Shown here piece by piece: positions 15,619-24,521 of a stretch of DNA of 28,814 bases (positions within the stretch are counted from its first letter, which is position 1; each line of letters starts with the position of its first letter). A program made the position numbers and the translations under genes. This DNA is from Bacteroidales bacterium. GTDB lineage: Bacteria > Bacteroidota > Bacteroidia > Bacteroidales > UBA1715. The DNA lies in contig JAISIO010000071.1 in NCBI GenBank assembly GCA_031262005.1, positions 1 through 28,814 on the forward strand, read 5' to 3'. Under the pieces are notes generated by a model. That model made no database searches and was not told where the DNA came from. It was given only the letters and a program-made list of their open reading frames with translations.

Positions 15619-17277
15619 TTACATACGTTTATAGCGTGGTCCGCCACCCCCTTCGGGCACAGTCCAGCGAATGTTGTCGTATGGGCATTTGCGCTGACAG
15701 GTTTTACAGTGTAAGCAATTCGATGCGTTGGCGGGTTTCAGCGTGCCGTGAATGTCTTCATACACCCCGGCAGGGCAAAATACCACACACGGTTGGTTGA
15801 ATTTTTCGGCACATTCCTTACACGCTTCTGCATTGAGAATTTTCAAATGCGAAGGTTGCTCTTCTCTGTGTTCAATTAAAGCCAATGCGGTAAAGTTTGC
15901 TTTATCAAAAGTTTTATCGCCTTTGAGCTTATATTTTTTAGAAGTCATTGTTTTATAATCGGCTTCTATGTCGTATTTCGGCAATAAATTCCCTAAAATA
16001 GAAAGCGGCATTCCTATCAAATTGCCGAATTTTGCTACGGTTTGTCGGAAATTTTGCGCTTTTCGCATTTCTTTCATTACCGGTGACGATTCCAATTCTT
16101 TCGTGTAATTTCCTGAAAATGTGCTTACTACGCTGCTGTGAGTCAGCGTTTGTGCCGCTATCATGCCCGAACGAATTGCATTGTGCAAGCCTTTGATTTT
16201 TATCATATTGACTAACCCTGCGCTGTCGCCTATTATAACTATATTTCCACAACCAATAGCATTTGTTTCGGGATTGCGAGGAATTGCCCTATAACCACCC
16301 TCGGGAATCATTTTTGCGCCGGTTTCTACAATCGTACCGTTTTCTATAAATTGTTTTACAAACTTGTGTTCTTTAAACAGTGCCAACGCATCTTGCGGAT
16401 TAAAATCTTTTTCTTTCCAATCCAAACCCACAATCATTCCTACGGCAATGCAATTGTCGTCGTAAGGATACATAATACCTCCGCCAAACATATCTAAACC
16501 CGTGAATGGTTTGAAAATAGGATAGCCAAGAGCGTGGACAACCCGGTTTTTAGTGAATTTTTCATATTGTTCGGGTGATACTTGTATTAATTCTTTCACT
16601 CCTATTGAAAACAATGGTTCATGTTCGCGTGTTAAACCGGCTTTTTGAATTAAATCCCGTGTTACTGTTCCATCTACTCCTTCGGCAAGAATCACATATT
16701 TTGCCGTAATTACCTCTCCTGCAATGAAATTTTGTTGTTTCTCGCCTTCTTTGTTCCAACCTTGGTCTACTAAGCGTACTCCGGTAGCGGTTTTTGTAAT
16801 TTTGTCCCACACTATTTCGCTTACGCTAAAACCATGTAAAATTTCAACGCCTACAGATGCCGCAATTTTTGCAAACCATTTCGTAAGTTGCGAAATAGAA
16901 ACAATATAATCTCCTTTGTGAGACATTGCTCCGATATTAAAGCCCAGTATTTTTGCCAAGTGTACCAAGGACTGCATAGGAACAAGGCGTTTTGATGTAA
17001 AAAAATTGATATTATCCTGTGTAACAGTGCGTTCAAGGATAGTTTTTGCTTCGTCCGATGCGAGTAAATTCGTATCAATATAATTTAAAAATTCGTGAAG
17101 TGCCTGTGGTTCCAATACTGCTCCCGATAGGTTGTGATTGCCCACTGCGTGAGCTTTATCAATAACACATACGCTTAGTTCGGGTTTGCGTTTTTTTATT
17201 GTTGCGGCAGCTGTAAGTCCTGCAGGTCCTGCTCCTACTATCAGGACATCTACTATATTGTAATTTTTATTTTCCAT
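15619..17277 (-). CDS. Electron transfer flavoprotein:quinone oxidoreductase (ETF-QO)
   Basis: ETF-QO is a membrane-associated flavoprotein that oxidises reduced ETF and reduces quinone. The protein is 552 aa. The N-terminal FAD-binding motif is VDVLIVGAGPAGLTAAATI, followed by GNHNLSGAVLEPQAL. The second FAD segment is IVIIGDSAGLVNMIKIKGLH. The C-terminal 4Fe-4S domain has C501 (FCPAGVYED) and CLHCKTCQRKCP with C521, C524, C527 and C531, then the family ending PEGGGGPRYKRM. Canonical ETF-QO uses the equivalents of C501, C521, C524 and C527; C497 and C531 are extra cysteines. It lies 43 nt downstream of the fused ETF gene, so electron donor and acceptor are co-expressed. Menaquinone is the likely acceptor, by inference. 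Confidence 0.95.
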   Translation of the reverse strand: MENKNYNIVDVLIVGAGPAGLTAAATIKKRKPELSVCVIDKAHAVGNHNLSGAVLEPQALHEFLNYIDTNLLASDEAKTILERTVTQDNINFFTSKRLVPMQSLVHLAKILGFNIGAMSHKGDYIVSISQLTKWFAKIAASVGVEILHGFSVSEIVWDKITKTATGVRLVDQGWNKEGEKQQNFIAGEVITAKYVILAEGVDGTVTRDLIQKAGLTREHEPLFSIGVKELIQVSPEQYEKFTKNRVVHALGYPIFKPFTGLDMFGGGIMYPYDDNCIAVGMIVGLDWKEKDFNPQDALALFKEHKFVKQFIENGTIVETGAKMIPEGGYRAIPRNPETNAIGCGNIVIIGDSAGLVNMIKIKGLHNAIRSGMIAAQTLTHSSVVSTFSGNYTKELESSPVMKEMRKAQNFRQTVAKFGNLIGMPLSILGNLLPKYDIEADYKTMTSKKYKLKGDKTFDKANFTALALIEHREEQPSHLKILNAEACKECAEKFNQPCVVFCPAGVYEDIHGTLKPANASNCLHCKTCQRKCPYDNIRWTVPEGGGGPRYKRM

Positions 17278-17320
17278 TGTTTTGTTTATATGATTAGGTT
17301 ACAATTAGGGCGTCTCACTG

Positions 17321-19414
17321 TTAGAGTACATTCGCAATAGCCTCAACCAATTGCGGCACAATATCTTCTACGTTTCCAACCAGATAATAATCACTCTGTT
17401 TAAAAATAGATGCCGAGGGGTCGTTATTTATAGCTACAATTGTTTCGGCGTTTGCCACGCCAATCATGTGTTGAATAGCTCCGCTTATTCCCAATGCTAT
17501 ATATAATTTGGGCGCAACAGCAGTTCCCGTTTGTCCTATTTGACGAACTCGTTCGGTAAAACCTTGTTCAACAGCGGTGCGCGAAGCTCCTTTTTCAACT
17601 GCAACTTCAAGTTTACTTTGCAAACTCGCACTCAAATCGTTCAACAGAGTTTCGTAGCTTTGCTTGCTTCGTAGTCCTTTGCCGCCCGAAACAATTATAG
17701 GAACATCGAAGTTGATTTTTCCGTGCGATTTCTCTTTTTTAATAATTTCCAAACTAATATCGTTTTTGGTAATAGATGCAGCACAACTGATAACTTCACC
17801 CGTGCGGCTATTGTCGGCGGGAATACGTTTCATAACACCGGGACGTGCGGTAGCCATCTGAATATCGGAGTTTACAGTGCAAATTGTTGCCATTACATTT
17901 CCCCCAAGCGCAGGGCGAGTTTGCAACAATACGGCAATATCTCCTTTTTTACTGCGGTCTTTTATATCAAGTGATGTACAATCGGCAGTTAAGCCACAGC
18001 CTAAATTGTACGAAACCATTGGTCCTAAAGCCCTCCCTTGGGGAGTAGCGGCATACAATACTATTTGCGGACGATATGTTTTGATTGTCTCCGAGAAAAC
18101 TTTTTCGTAGGCAATCGGGTCAAATTCTTTGAGCAGAGGATTTTCCACGGTATAAATTATATCGGCTCCGGCGGCAATCAATTCTTTGGCATGGTGTTCT
18201 ACTTTTTCGCCGGCAATAATCACGCCCACTTTTACTTCGAGTGAATCTGCCAAATCGCATGCTTTGCCAATCAGTTCAAAAGTTGATGGGATAACAGTAT
18301 CGTCGTCGCATTCGGCAGCAACCCATACATCGCCGGTGTATTTTGGCGTGCGGATTTTTAGTGCCGAAAGCATTTCTTCTACTTGTTTTTTATGTAGCGA
18401 TTTTTCCAATTCGGTAACTAATGTTGTCGTTAGTTCTTCATTTATGCTTTCTATGTCGGTAACTCCGTGTGATTCCAACGCTGTTCCCAATAATTTAAAA
18501 GCTTCGCTATCAGCTACAAGAGCCTCGTAACTACGGTCAAAAAGACTGTTGCGGCGTTCGGGAAGCATATAATGAGGTGCCTTTTCGTCGCCGTCTTGTT
18601 GTTTCTGATGTTCTTGTTTGAATAGGTGCACAATAATTGTAGCTAATTCAGTTACGTCAACTTGTTGGCACAATCGAGTAGTTTTGTCAGGTGGGAATAC
18701 CCTTGTTACTTGTGTTTTGGAACCTTTTGAACCTATTTGTGTAGCGTTAATATCGGCAGCTCCCCATGTAATAATTTGAGCTTCGTTTGCTTTGCGAGTT
18801 AAGGCAAATTGAGCAAAAAGAGGATATTCGTATTTGGCAACAGTTACCACTATCGGCATTTTTTTTGCTACTACTGTTTGACTACCGCCGGTAATAATTG
18901 AGGTAAATTCAAATCGCTCATTTGTATACGCCACATCGGTTGCATACGCAATGCAGCTAATATTCAATTCTTGAGCAATTTGTGCAGGCACTTGCGCCGT
19001 ATCGCCATCAACAGACTGCATTCCGGTAATTATGTAATAGTCGTCGGAATCGTCCAACAATTCTTTTACAATTTTACGAATTGTAAATGCCAATGGATTT
19101 GCCGTAGCAACAGTATCGGCACCACCTAAAAGTCTGTCGGTAAGCAATACTGCCATGTCTGCACAGCGGCTTACGCTATATTTCAATACTTCGTCAGCCA
19201 TTGGAGGACCCATAGAAACCGCTATAATTTTGCCTGTGTCATCATTTTTAAGTTTACGCATTTGATGGGCAAACGCCAACGCCTGCGCATCGAGGTCGTT
19301 AATTACATTAGCAAGTTTGCTGCGTATGAGTGTGCCGGTTTCGGGGTTAAATGCATTGTCGGTGATTTGCGAAATATCGGGGACTTGTTTTACTAATACG
19401 ATATAGTTACTCAT
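17321..19414 (-). CDS. Fused electron transfer flavoprotein EtfB-EtfA
   Basis: ETF is a heterodimer that collects electrons from acyl-CoA and other dehydrogenases. Here both subunits form one 697-aa chain. Residues 1 to about 265 are the beta subunit: YIVLVKQVPD, the NDLDAQALAFA helix, and the AMP-site stretch DGDTAQVPAQIAQEL. Residues about 361-697 are the alpha subunit: VWVAAE, TRPALGGNVMATI, ARPGVMKR, GGKGL and the FAD-site run RQIGQTGTAVAPKLYIALGI followed by SGAIQHM and AINNDPSASIF. A linker of about 95 residues (about 266-360), rich in charged and helical sequence, joins them. ETF-QO follows in the same operon. The reading frame has no stop or frameshift at the junction. A weak -7-like box (TATATTTA on the minus strand) is at 19437-19444. 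Confidence 0.95.
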   Translation of the reverse strand: MSNYIVLVKQVPDISQITDNAFNPETGTLIRSKLANVINDLDAQALAFAHQMRKLKNDDTGKIIAVSMGPPMADEVLKYSVSRCADMAVLLTDRLLGGADTVATANPLAFTIRKIVKELLDDSDDYYIITGMQSVDGDTAQVPAQIAQELNISCIAYATDVAYTNERFEFTSIITGGSQTVVAKKMPIVVTVAKYEYPLFAQFALTRKANEAQIITWGAADINATQIGSKGSKTQVTRVFPPDKTTRLCQQVDVTELATIIVHLFKQEHQKQQDGDEKAPHYMLPERRNSLFDRSYEALVADSEAFKLLGTALESHGVTDIESINEELTTTLVTELEKSLHKKQVEEMLSALKIRTPKYTGDVWVAAECDDDTVIPSTFELIGKACDLADSLEVKVGVIIAGEKVEHHAKELIAAGADIIYTVENPLLKEFDPIAYEKVFSETIKTYRPQIVLYAATPQGRALGPMVSYNLGCGLTADCTSLDIKDRSKKGDIAVLLQTRPALGGNVMATICTVNSDIQMATARPGVMKRIPADNSRTGEVISCAASITKNDISLEIIKKEKSHGKINFDVPIIVSGGKGLRSKQSYETLLNDLSASLQSKLEVAVEKGASRTAVEQGFTERVRQIGQTGTAVAPKLYIALGISGAIQHMIGVANAETIVAINNDPSASIFKQSDYYLVGNVEDIVPQLVEAIANVL

Positions 19415-19615
19415 GGTCTTGAAATTTTATATTCGGTAAATATATGAAATTTCCGTATCGCAGATAAAAAAAAGTAAAAAAGTTTCAAAACAATCTATAA
19501 TGATTTTCTTTTTAAACTCACAGTGTCCATGAGAAAAATTTAGAATGGCAACACTCAAATTTAGGCGCTTGTAGCCTCTCTTTTGCTTGCATTGCAGACT
19601 CTATGTAGAAACGAA

Positions 19616-19645
19616 AAAAGCGGAGAAAATTCTTCCTCCGCTTTT
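19616..19645 (-). terminator. Intrinsic terminator of the thrS-infC-rpmI-rplT operon
   Basis: Arms 19616-19625 (AAAAGCGGAG) and 19636-19645 (CTCCGCTTTT) form a 10-bp GC-containing stem with a 10-nt loop. In the minus direction it is followed by a run of T, as expected for factor-independent termination, and it sits about 30 nt beyond the rplT stop. The rest of the 262-nt spacer 19415-19676 shows no gene or other signal. Confidence 0.85.
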
Positions 19646-19676
19646 CTGTTTCGTCTCAATTAATGAGTCGAATATA

Positions 19677-20024
19677 TTATTTTTTTACCGTCATCACAAT
19701 AGCTTTGAACGTATCTTGGTTGTTCATAGCTAAGTCGGCAAGTACTTTTCTATTTAATTTTATGTCGGCTTTAATTATAGCTCCCATAAATTGAGAATAA
19801 TTCATTCCATATTTGCGTACTTCGGCGTTGATACGTTGTATCCAAAGTGCACGGAAATTACGTTTTTTTGTTTTTCTATCACGGTATGCGTATAACAACC
19901 CTTTTTCTAAGGCATTTTTTGCAACTGTGTACACATTTTTTCTGTCACCAAAGTATCCTTTGGTTTGTTTCATGATTTTTTTTCGGCGTGCTCTCGACGC
20001 CACGTTGTTTACTGATCTTGGCAT
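19677..20024 (-). CDS. rplT: 50S ribosomal protein L20
   Basis: L20 is an early assembly protein of the large ribosomal subunit and binds 23S rRNA. The protein is 115 aa, the usual length. The basic N-terminus MPRSVNNVASRARRKKIMKQ and the following KGYFGDRKNVYTVAKNALEK are typical, as is the C-terminal RKVLADLAMNNQDTFKAIV. It is the last gene of the thrS-infC-rpmI-rplT operon and is followed by an intrinsic terminator. The upstream gap to rpmI is 107 nt; L20 autoregulation is known in other bacteria, but I see no recognisable leader here. Confidence 0.98.
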   Translation of the reverse strand: MPRSVNNVASRARRKKIMKQTKGYFGDRKNVYTVAKNALEKGLLYAYRDRKTKKRNFRALWIQRINAEVRKYGMNYSQFMGAIIKADIKLNRKVLADLAMNNQDTFKAIVMTVKK

Positions 20025-20131
20025 AACTTTTACCTGTTTTTAATGATGAGCGATCGACTTTGTGTCAATTCTTAGTAGGCTCGTTCATTGTGTTTTTTAC
20101 TTTTTTTAATAATTTTTTCGTAATTTCTCAA

Positions 20132-20326
20132 TTACATTGCAAGCATGTGTTTCACATTTTTCACGTCGGCTTTATCAACAATTGAATCGTGACCAAGATT
20201 TCGTTTTTGTTTGGTCTCTTTTTTTGTTAAAATGTGACGTTTAAACGCTTTTTTTCGCTTAATTTTTCCAGAGCCGGTAATCGTAAAACGTTTTTTCGCG
20301 CTGGAATTAGTTTTCATTTTAGGCAT
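20132..20326 (-). CDS. rpmI: 50S ribosomal protein L35
   Basis: L35 is a small, basic protein of the large ribosomal subunit. The 64-aa sequence is typical: MPKMKTNSSAKKRFTITGSG, then KIKRKKAFKRHILTKK and the conserved C-terminal region. It lies between infC and rplT in the same direction, the classical order, with 74 nt to infC. Confidence 0.98.
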   Translation of the reverse strand: MPKMKTNSSAKKRFTITGSGKIKRKKAFKRHILTKKETKQKRNLGHDSIVDKADVKNVKHMLAM

Positions 20327-20400
20327 TTTAATTCACTTTTATAGTTAAACATTTATAAATTTCTTATTTTTCGCTGCGGTTGCAGAACTAATTTGAAGCA

Positions 20401-20925
20401 TTATCTTTTCTTTGGTATAGGGCTTAGCATAATTATCATGCGCTTACCCTCCAAACGAGGCTCTTGATCAACTTTTGCAATATCTTCCAAGTCGGTAATA
20501 AAGCGTCTCAACACTTCTTCGCCTTGTTCTTTGTATAAAATCGAACGACCTTTGAAAAACACGTATGCTTTTATTTTTGCGCCTTCTTCTATAAATTTTT
20601 GAGCGTGTTTCAACTTAAACAAATAGTCGTGGTCGTCGGTATTTGGTCCGAAACGTACTTCTTTAACCACTACTTTTACCGATTTTGCTTTTAGCTCTTT
20701 TTGTTTCTTTTTTTGGTCGTACAAGAATTTTTGAAAATCAACCACACGGCACACAGGCGGTTCGGCATTGGGAGAAACCTCTACAAGGTCTAATTCCTTT
20801 TCGTCGGCTATACGTAGTGCTTCGGCTATAGAAAACACGCCTTGCGGCACATTGTCTCCCACCAAACGCACTTCGCGAGCACGAATACTCTGATTGATTT
20901 TAATTTTTGCTAATTCATCTGCCAT
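20401..20925 (-). CDS. infC: Translation initiation factor IF-3
   Basis: IF-3 binds the 30S subunit, prevents premature 70S formation and checks the initiator tRNA-start codon pairing. The protein is 174 aa. The N-terminal domain runs from INQSIRAREVRLVGDN to about residue 78, followed by the lysine-rich linker, and the C-terminal domain starts at VKEVRFGPNTDDHDY. The C-terminal GKRMIIMLSPIPKK is typical. It starts with ATG, not the AUU codon used for autoregulation in Escherichia coli. It lies 83 nt after thrS and 74 nt before rpmI. Confidence 0.98.
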   Translation of the reverse strand: MADELAKIKINQSIRAREVRLVGDNVPQGVFSIAEALRIADEKELDLVEVSPNAEPPVCRVVDFQKFLYDQKKKQKELKAKSVKVVVKEVRFGPNTDDHDYLFKLKHAQKFIEEGAKIKAYVFFKGRSILYKEQGEEVLRRFITDLEDIAKVDQEPRLEGKRMIIMLSPIPKKR

Positions 20926-21008
20926 ATTGGACTTTTTCGTTATTTAATTATATATGAGACTTAAAAATTTGAGTTAATTACTGTATTGTTGTTAGATTTT
21001 TAAATCCC

Positions 21009-22955
21009 TCAACTGTTATATGTGTTCATCATTTCTTGTACTTCTTGCTTGAATTGTGCTATAAAATCTTCTGTTTTCATAACTCCTTTATCGCCATCGC
21101 CTTGTTTTCTCACCGAAATAGTTCCATCATTAGCTTCGTTTTCGCCAACAATTATAAGGTATGGAATACGTTTTAATTCATTGTCACGTATCTTTTTACC
21201 TACTTTTTCGTTTCGTTCGTCTACGAGGGTGCGAATATCGGAATTATTTAGCAAATTCAAAACTTTTTTCGCATAATCGTTATATTTTTCACTCACAGGT
21301 ATCACTACCGCTTGTTCGGGAGTGAGCCACAAAGGGAATTTTCCGCCGGTGTGTTCTATCAAAACAGCCACAAATCGTTCCATAGAACCAAAAGGCGCAC
21401 GATGTATCATTACCGGACGATGACGTTGATCATCGGATCCAATGTACTCCAAATCAAAACGTTCGGGCAAATTGTAGTCCACTTGTATGGTGCCGAGTTG
21501 CCAACGGCGACCAATGGCGTCTTTTATCATAAAGTCGAGTTTTGGACCATAAAACGCCGCTTCGCCATATTCAACAATAGTTTCCAAACCTTTTTCGGCA
21601 GCTGCTTCTATGATTGCTCGTTCGGCTTTTTCCCAATTTTCGTCGCTGCCTATATATTTTTCGGTATTCGATTTGTCGCGCAACGAAACTTGTGCTTCAA
21701 ACTCTTTGAAATCCAACGCTTTGAATATGTGGAAAATAATATCAATTACTTTGCAGAATTCTTCTTTCAATTGTTCGGGTGTGCAAAAAATATGCGCATC
21801 GTCTTGTGTAAATCCTCGCACACGAGTCAGACCGTGCAGTTCGCCACTTTGCTCGTAACGATATACTGTTCCGAATTCTGCCAAACGCAAAGGCAAATCT
21901 TTATATGAGCGTGGCTTAAATTTATAAATTTCACAGTGATGTGGGCAGTTCATTGGTTTCAACAAAAATTCTTCACCCTCGGCAGGTGTGTGAATGGGTT
22001 GGAACGAATCTTTACCGTATTTTGCATAATGTCCCGAAGTTACATAGAGTTCTTTTTGACCTATGTGAGGTGTCATTACTTGTGAATAACCGTGTTTACG
22101 TTGCACGTTTTTCAAAAATTGCTCCAAACGTTCGCGTAAAAGCGTTCCTTTGGGTAGCCACATAGGCAATCCTTGTCCCACTCGTTGTGAAAACATAAAC
22201 AATTCCATTTCTTTGCCTATCTTTCGGTGGTCACGTAATTTTGCTTGTTCAAGCAGTTCTAAATATTCGTCAAGCATTTTCTTTTTAGGGAAGGAAATAC
22301 CGTAAATACGGGTTAATTGCTTGCGTTTTTCGTCGCCTCGCCAATATGCCCCGGCAACGTTGAGTAATTTCACCGCTTTTATAATTTCCGAATTTGCAAT
22401 GTGCGGACCACGGCATAAATCGGTAAAATCACCTTGTGTGTAATAGGTAATTGTTCCGTCGTCTAAATCGTTGATTAACTCAACTTTATATATTTCTCCT
22501 TTTGCCGAAAAATAATCCAAAGCCTCTTGTTTACTCACATTTTTGCGTGTAAACGGTTGTTTTTGTCGAGCTAATTCAAGCATTTTGTTTTCAATTGTTG
22601 CCAAATCCTTTTCAGCAATCACACGATCGCCGGCATCAACATCGTAGTAAAAACCGTTTTCGATAGCGGGACCAATTCCGAATTTTATGCCCGGATACAA
22701 TTCCTGCAATGCCTCAGCCATAAGATGGGCAGATGAGTGCCAAAATGCGTGTTTGCCTTCTTTGCTTTCAAATTTATGCAGTTGCAGCGTGGCATTTTCG
22801 GTAATTGGACGGGTAATGTCCCACGCCTCGGAATTTACCGTAGCGGCAACAATTTCGCGGGCTAATTGGGGACTGATTTTTTCGGCAATTTGCAAAGGAG
22901 TACTTCCTTTTTCAAATTCTTTTATACTGTTATCGGGAAAAGTTATTTGTATCAT
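21009..22955 (-). CDS. thrS: Threonine-tRNA ligase
   Basis: ThrS charges tRNA(Thr) with threonine. Counting from the ATG at 22955 the protein is 648 aa, normal for the full-length enzyme. It has an N-terminal TGS domain (about 1-60), an editing domain with HSSAH (H73 and H77) and CRGPH, and a class II catalytic core with motif 1, KPMNCPHHCE (zinc ligand C337), motif 2 GLTRVRGFTQDDAHIFC, and motif 3 RAPFGSMERF. A C-terminal anticodon-binding domain begins near EQAVVIPVSEKYNDYA. The frame is open from a TTG at 22961, two codons upstream, but the ATG is more likely. It is the first gene of the thrS-infC-rpmI-rplT operon. The spacer to infC has no obvious regulatory structure. Confidence 0.98.
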   Translation of the reverse strand: MIQITFPDNSIKEFEKGSTPLQIAEKISPQLAREIVAATVNSEAWDITRPITENATLQLHKFESKEGKHAFWHSSAHLMAEALQELYPGIKFGIGPAIENGFYYDVDAGDRVIAEKDLATIENKMLELARQKQPFTRKNVSKQEALDYFSAKGEIYKVELINDLDDGTITYYTQGDFTDLCRGPHIANSEIIKAVKLLNVAGAYWRGDEKRKQLTRIYGISFPKKKMLDEYLELLEQAKLRDHRKIGKEMELFMFSQRVGQGLPMWLPKGTLLRERLEQFLKNVQRKHGYSQVMTPHIGQKELYVTSGHYAKYGKDSFQPIHTPAEGEEFLLKPMNCPHHCEIYKFKPRSYKDLPLRLAEFGTVYRYEQSGELHGLTRVRGFTQDDAHIFCTPEQLKEEFCKVIDIIFHIFKALDFKEFEAQVSLRDKSNTEKYIGSDENWEKAERAIIEAAAEKGLETIVEYGEAAFYGPKLDFMIKDAIGRRWQLGTIQVDYNLPERFDLEYIGSDDQRHRPVMIHRAPFGSMERFVAVLIEHTGGKFPLWLTPEQAVVIPVSEKYNDYAKKVLNLLNNSDIRTLVDERNEKVGKKIRDNELKRIPYLIIVGENEANDGTISVRKQGDGDKGVMKTEDFIAQFKQEVQEMMNTYNS

Positions 22956-22984
22956 ATACAATATATCTGAGTAAAAATAGGGGA

Positions 22985-22992
22985 CAAAAATA
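22985..22992 (-). promoter_or_regulatory. Putative thrS operon promoter, -7 box
   Basis: The minus strand reads TATTTTTG, a match to TAnnTTTG, 29 nt upstream of the thrS ATG. A -33 element is not clear. It would drive thrS-infC-rpmI-rplT. Confidence 0.45.
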
Positions 22993-22996
22993 GCAA

Positions 22997-23021
22997 TAAT
23001 TATTAATCGGTAATTATTAAT
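22997..23021. repeat. 14-nt-period AT-rich direct repeat between thrS and rloA-like gene
   Basis: TAATTATTAAT occurs at 22997-23007 and again at 23011-23021, with a related inverted form just after. It lies in the divergent 222-nt spacer 22956-23177, which otherwise holds only the two promoter-like boxes. Confidence 0.45.
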
Positions 23022-23143
23022 TGTTAATTATTTGTTGAAAGCTATGAAAATTACTATGCAAAGAAAAATCTTGTGATTAAATGAAGATATATGGTTTTTG
23101 CAAAATATGAATGTAAAATATGTTATTTATTGTATTATTATGC

Positions 23144-23151
23144 TATTTTTG
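23144..23151 (+). promoter_or_regulatory. Putative promoter of the RloA-like gene
   Basis: TATTTTTG matches TAnnTTTG and lies 26 nt before the ATG at 23178. It falls inside the longer open frame that begins at 23091, so it argues for the later start. No strong -33 element. Confidence 0.42.
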
Positions 23152-23177
23152 TAAATCATTTACAAATTCACCGCAAT

Positions 23178-24521
23178 ATGTTAGTAAATTTTAGCATTCA
23201 AAATTTTTGCTCAATAAAAGATAAACAGACACTTTCGTTTGAAGCCGACAACTCTAAGCATTTGGAAGATTATTATGTGATTACCGCAAATGGTTTGCGG
23301 TTGCTCAAAGTAGGACTGATTTATGGTGCAAATGCTTCGGGAAAAACCACGATTTTAAAAGCATTGGATTTTTTGCGAACACTTGTTTTGAATCCTAAAA
23401 GCAAAAAAACAGAAACTTTTGACCTAAAACCCTTTCTTTTCGATGAAAATACCCCAAAAGAAAACACCATTTTTGAAATAGAGTTTATACAAAATAATGT
23501 GCGCTACCGTTATAAAGTTGAATTAAATGCCAAGGCGATTGTTCAAGAAGAATTATTTGCGTATAATCCGCGAAAATCTACTGTTTTTAGTCGCACAACC
23601 GATGCAGAAAAACAAGTATCCAACATACTATTTGGCAATAAAGTTAAAATAGACAAAGTAACCGAACAACAATTTGAAAATATAACGCTTTGGAATAACA
23701 CTGTTTTGGGTGGTTTTTTAAAAATAAACGTTGTTTTAAAAGAATTGAAAGATACAATAGATTGGTTTAAAAATTACGTAGGGCAGTTAATTTATCCAAA
23801 TTCTCAGTCATTAGAGTTTGTTGAATATGGAAGGAATATTGATGAAACAGAGAAAAACACAATCATTGAAATCTTAAAAAAAGCCGATTTTAATATTTCA
23901 AATTTTGAGATAAAAGAAGATACTGATTTTTTTAAATTTATAAAGTCATTCACCAATATTCCGGATAGCGAATTTAATGAATTTCAAAGAGACACTCCGA
24001 AGATAGCAAAATGGATATTTGAAAAAGGATTAAAATCGGCTGATGTAGATCCTCTTACAATAATCTTTGAACACGACGTGAACGGCAGAAAATATTATTT
24101 AGATTTTGAATCGGAATCGCTTGGAACACAGCGATACTACACCTTTGCTTGCCTTTTAAGTAAATTGATTACTAATTCGATTTTGTTGCCAATTGACGAA
24201 TTAGAATCGTCTTTACACCCCGATTTATTTCAGCATTTTTTGCTGTTATTTTTGACAAATTCTAAGAAATCACAAATTATAGCAACTACGCATAATCGTG
24301 AAATTCTGAACGATAAGGATGTTTTCCGTCCCGATGTTATTTGGATTACCGATAAAGATAATGACCATTGCGCCACAGAATTGTATTCACTCTCCGATTT
24401 TGATTCATCGATAATTCGCAATACGACAAATATTTTAAATGCCTACAAAATGGGGAAATTAGGAGGCGTACCTAATTTAAGTGATTATTACATTGATGCT
24501 GAAAGCTATGAAGAAAAATAA
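23178..24521 (+). CDS. AAA ATPase, RloA/AbiLi-like (COG1106 type)
   Basis: This 447-aa protein is an ABC/SMC-like ATPase of the type found in RloAB and AbiL phage-defence pairs. Walker A is GANASGKT (residues 50-57) in GLIYGANASGKTTILK. The late ABC-like signature is ESLGTQRYY, Walker B is LLPIDELESSLHP with D340-E341, and the switch histidine is in TTHNREIL (H372). About 280 residues of insertion and helical sequence separate Walker A from the signature, as in this family. The next gene is RloB-like and overlaps it by a few codons. The region reads as AT-richer than neighbouring housekeeping genes, consistent with transfer. The pair lies between thrS and a DUF2148 gene. Defence is an inference from family; no activity can be read directly. 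Confidence 0.88.
   Translation: MLVNFSIQNFCSIKDKQTLSFEADNSKHLEDYYVITANGLRLLKVGLIYGANASGKTTILKALDFLRTLVLNPKSKKTETFDLKPFLFDENTPKENTIFEIEFIQNNVRYRYKVELNAKAIVQEELFAYNPRKSTVFSRTTDAEKQVSNILFGNKVKIDKVTEQQFENITLWNNTVLGGFLKINVVLKELKDTIDWFKNYVGQLIYPNSQSLEFVEYGRNIDETEKNTIIEILKKADFNISNFEIKEDTDFFKFIKSFTNIPDSEFNEFQRDTPKIAKWIFEKGLKSADVDPLTIIFEHDVNGRKYYLDFESESLGTQRYYTFACLLSKLITNSILLPIDELESSLHPDLFQHFLLLFLTNSKKSQIIATTHNREILNDKDVFRPDVIWITDKDNDHCATELYSLSDFDSSIIRNTTNILNAYKMGKLGGVPNLSDYYIDAESYEEK

Noticed and set aside
19415..19615. Possible tRNA or small RNA in the spacer before the EtfBA start
   Set aside because: No cloverleaf, TTC-type loop or promoter box was found; small open frames are under 12 codons.
20327..21008. 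L20/IF-3 autoregulatory leader in the thrS-infC-rpmI-rplT operon
   Set aside because: The spacers are short and AT-rich without a recognisable pseudoknot or rRNA-like mimic, so no regulatory element is claimed.
21312..21908. Open 198-codon frame antisense to thrS
   Set aside because: It mirrors a strongly conserved part of ThrS; composition and aromatic-rich sequence look like a shadow of the real gene.
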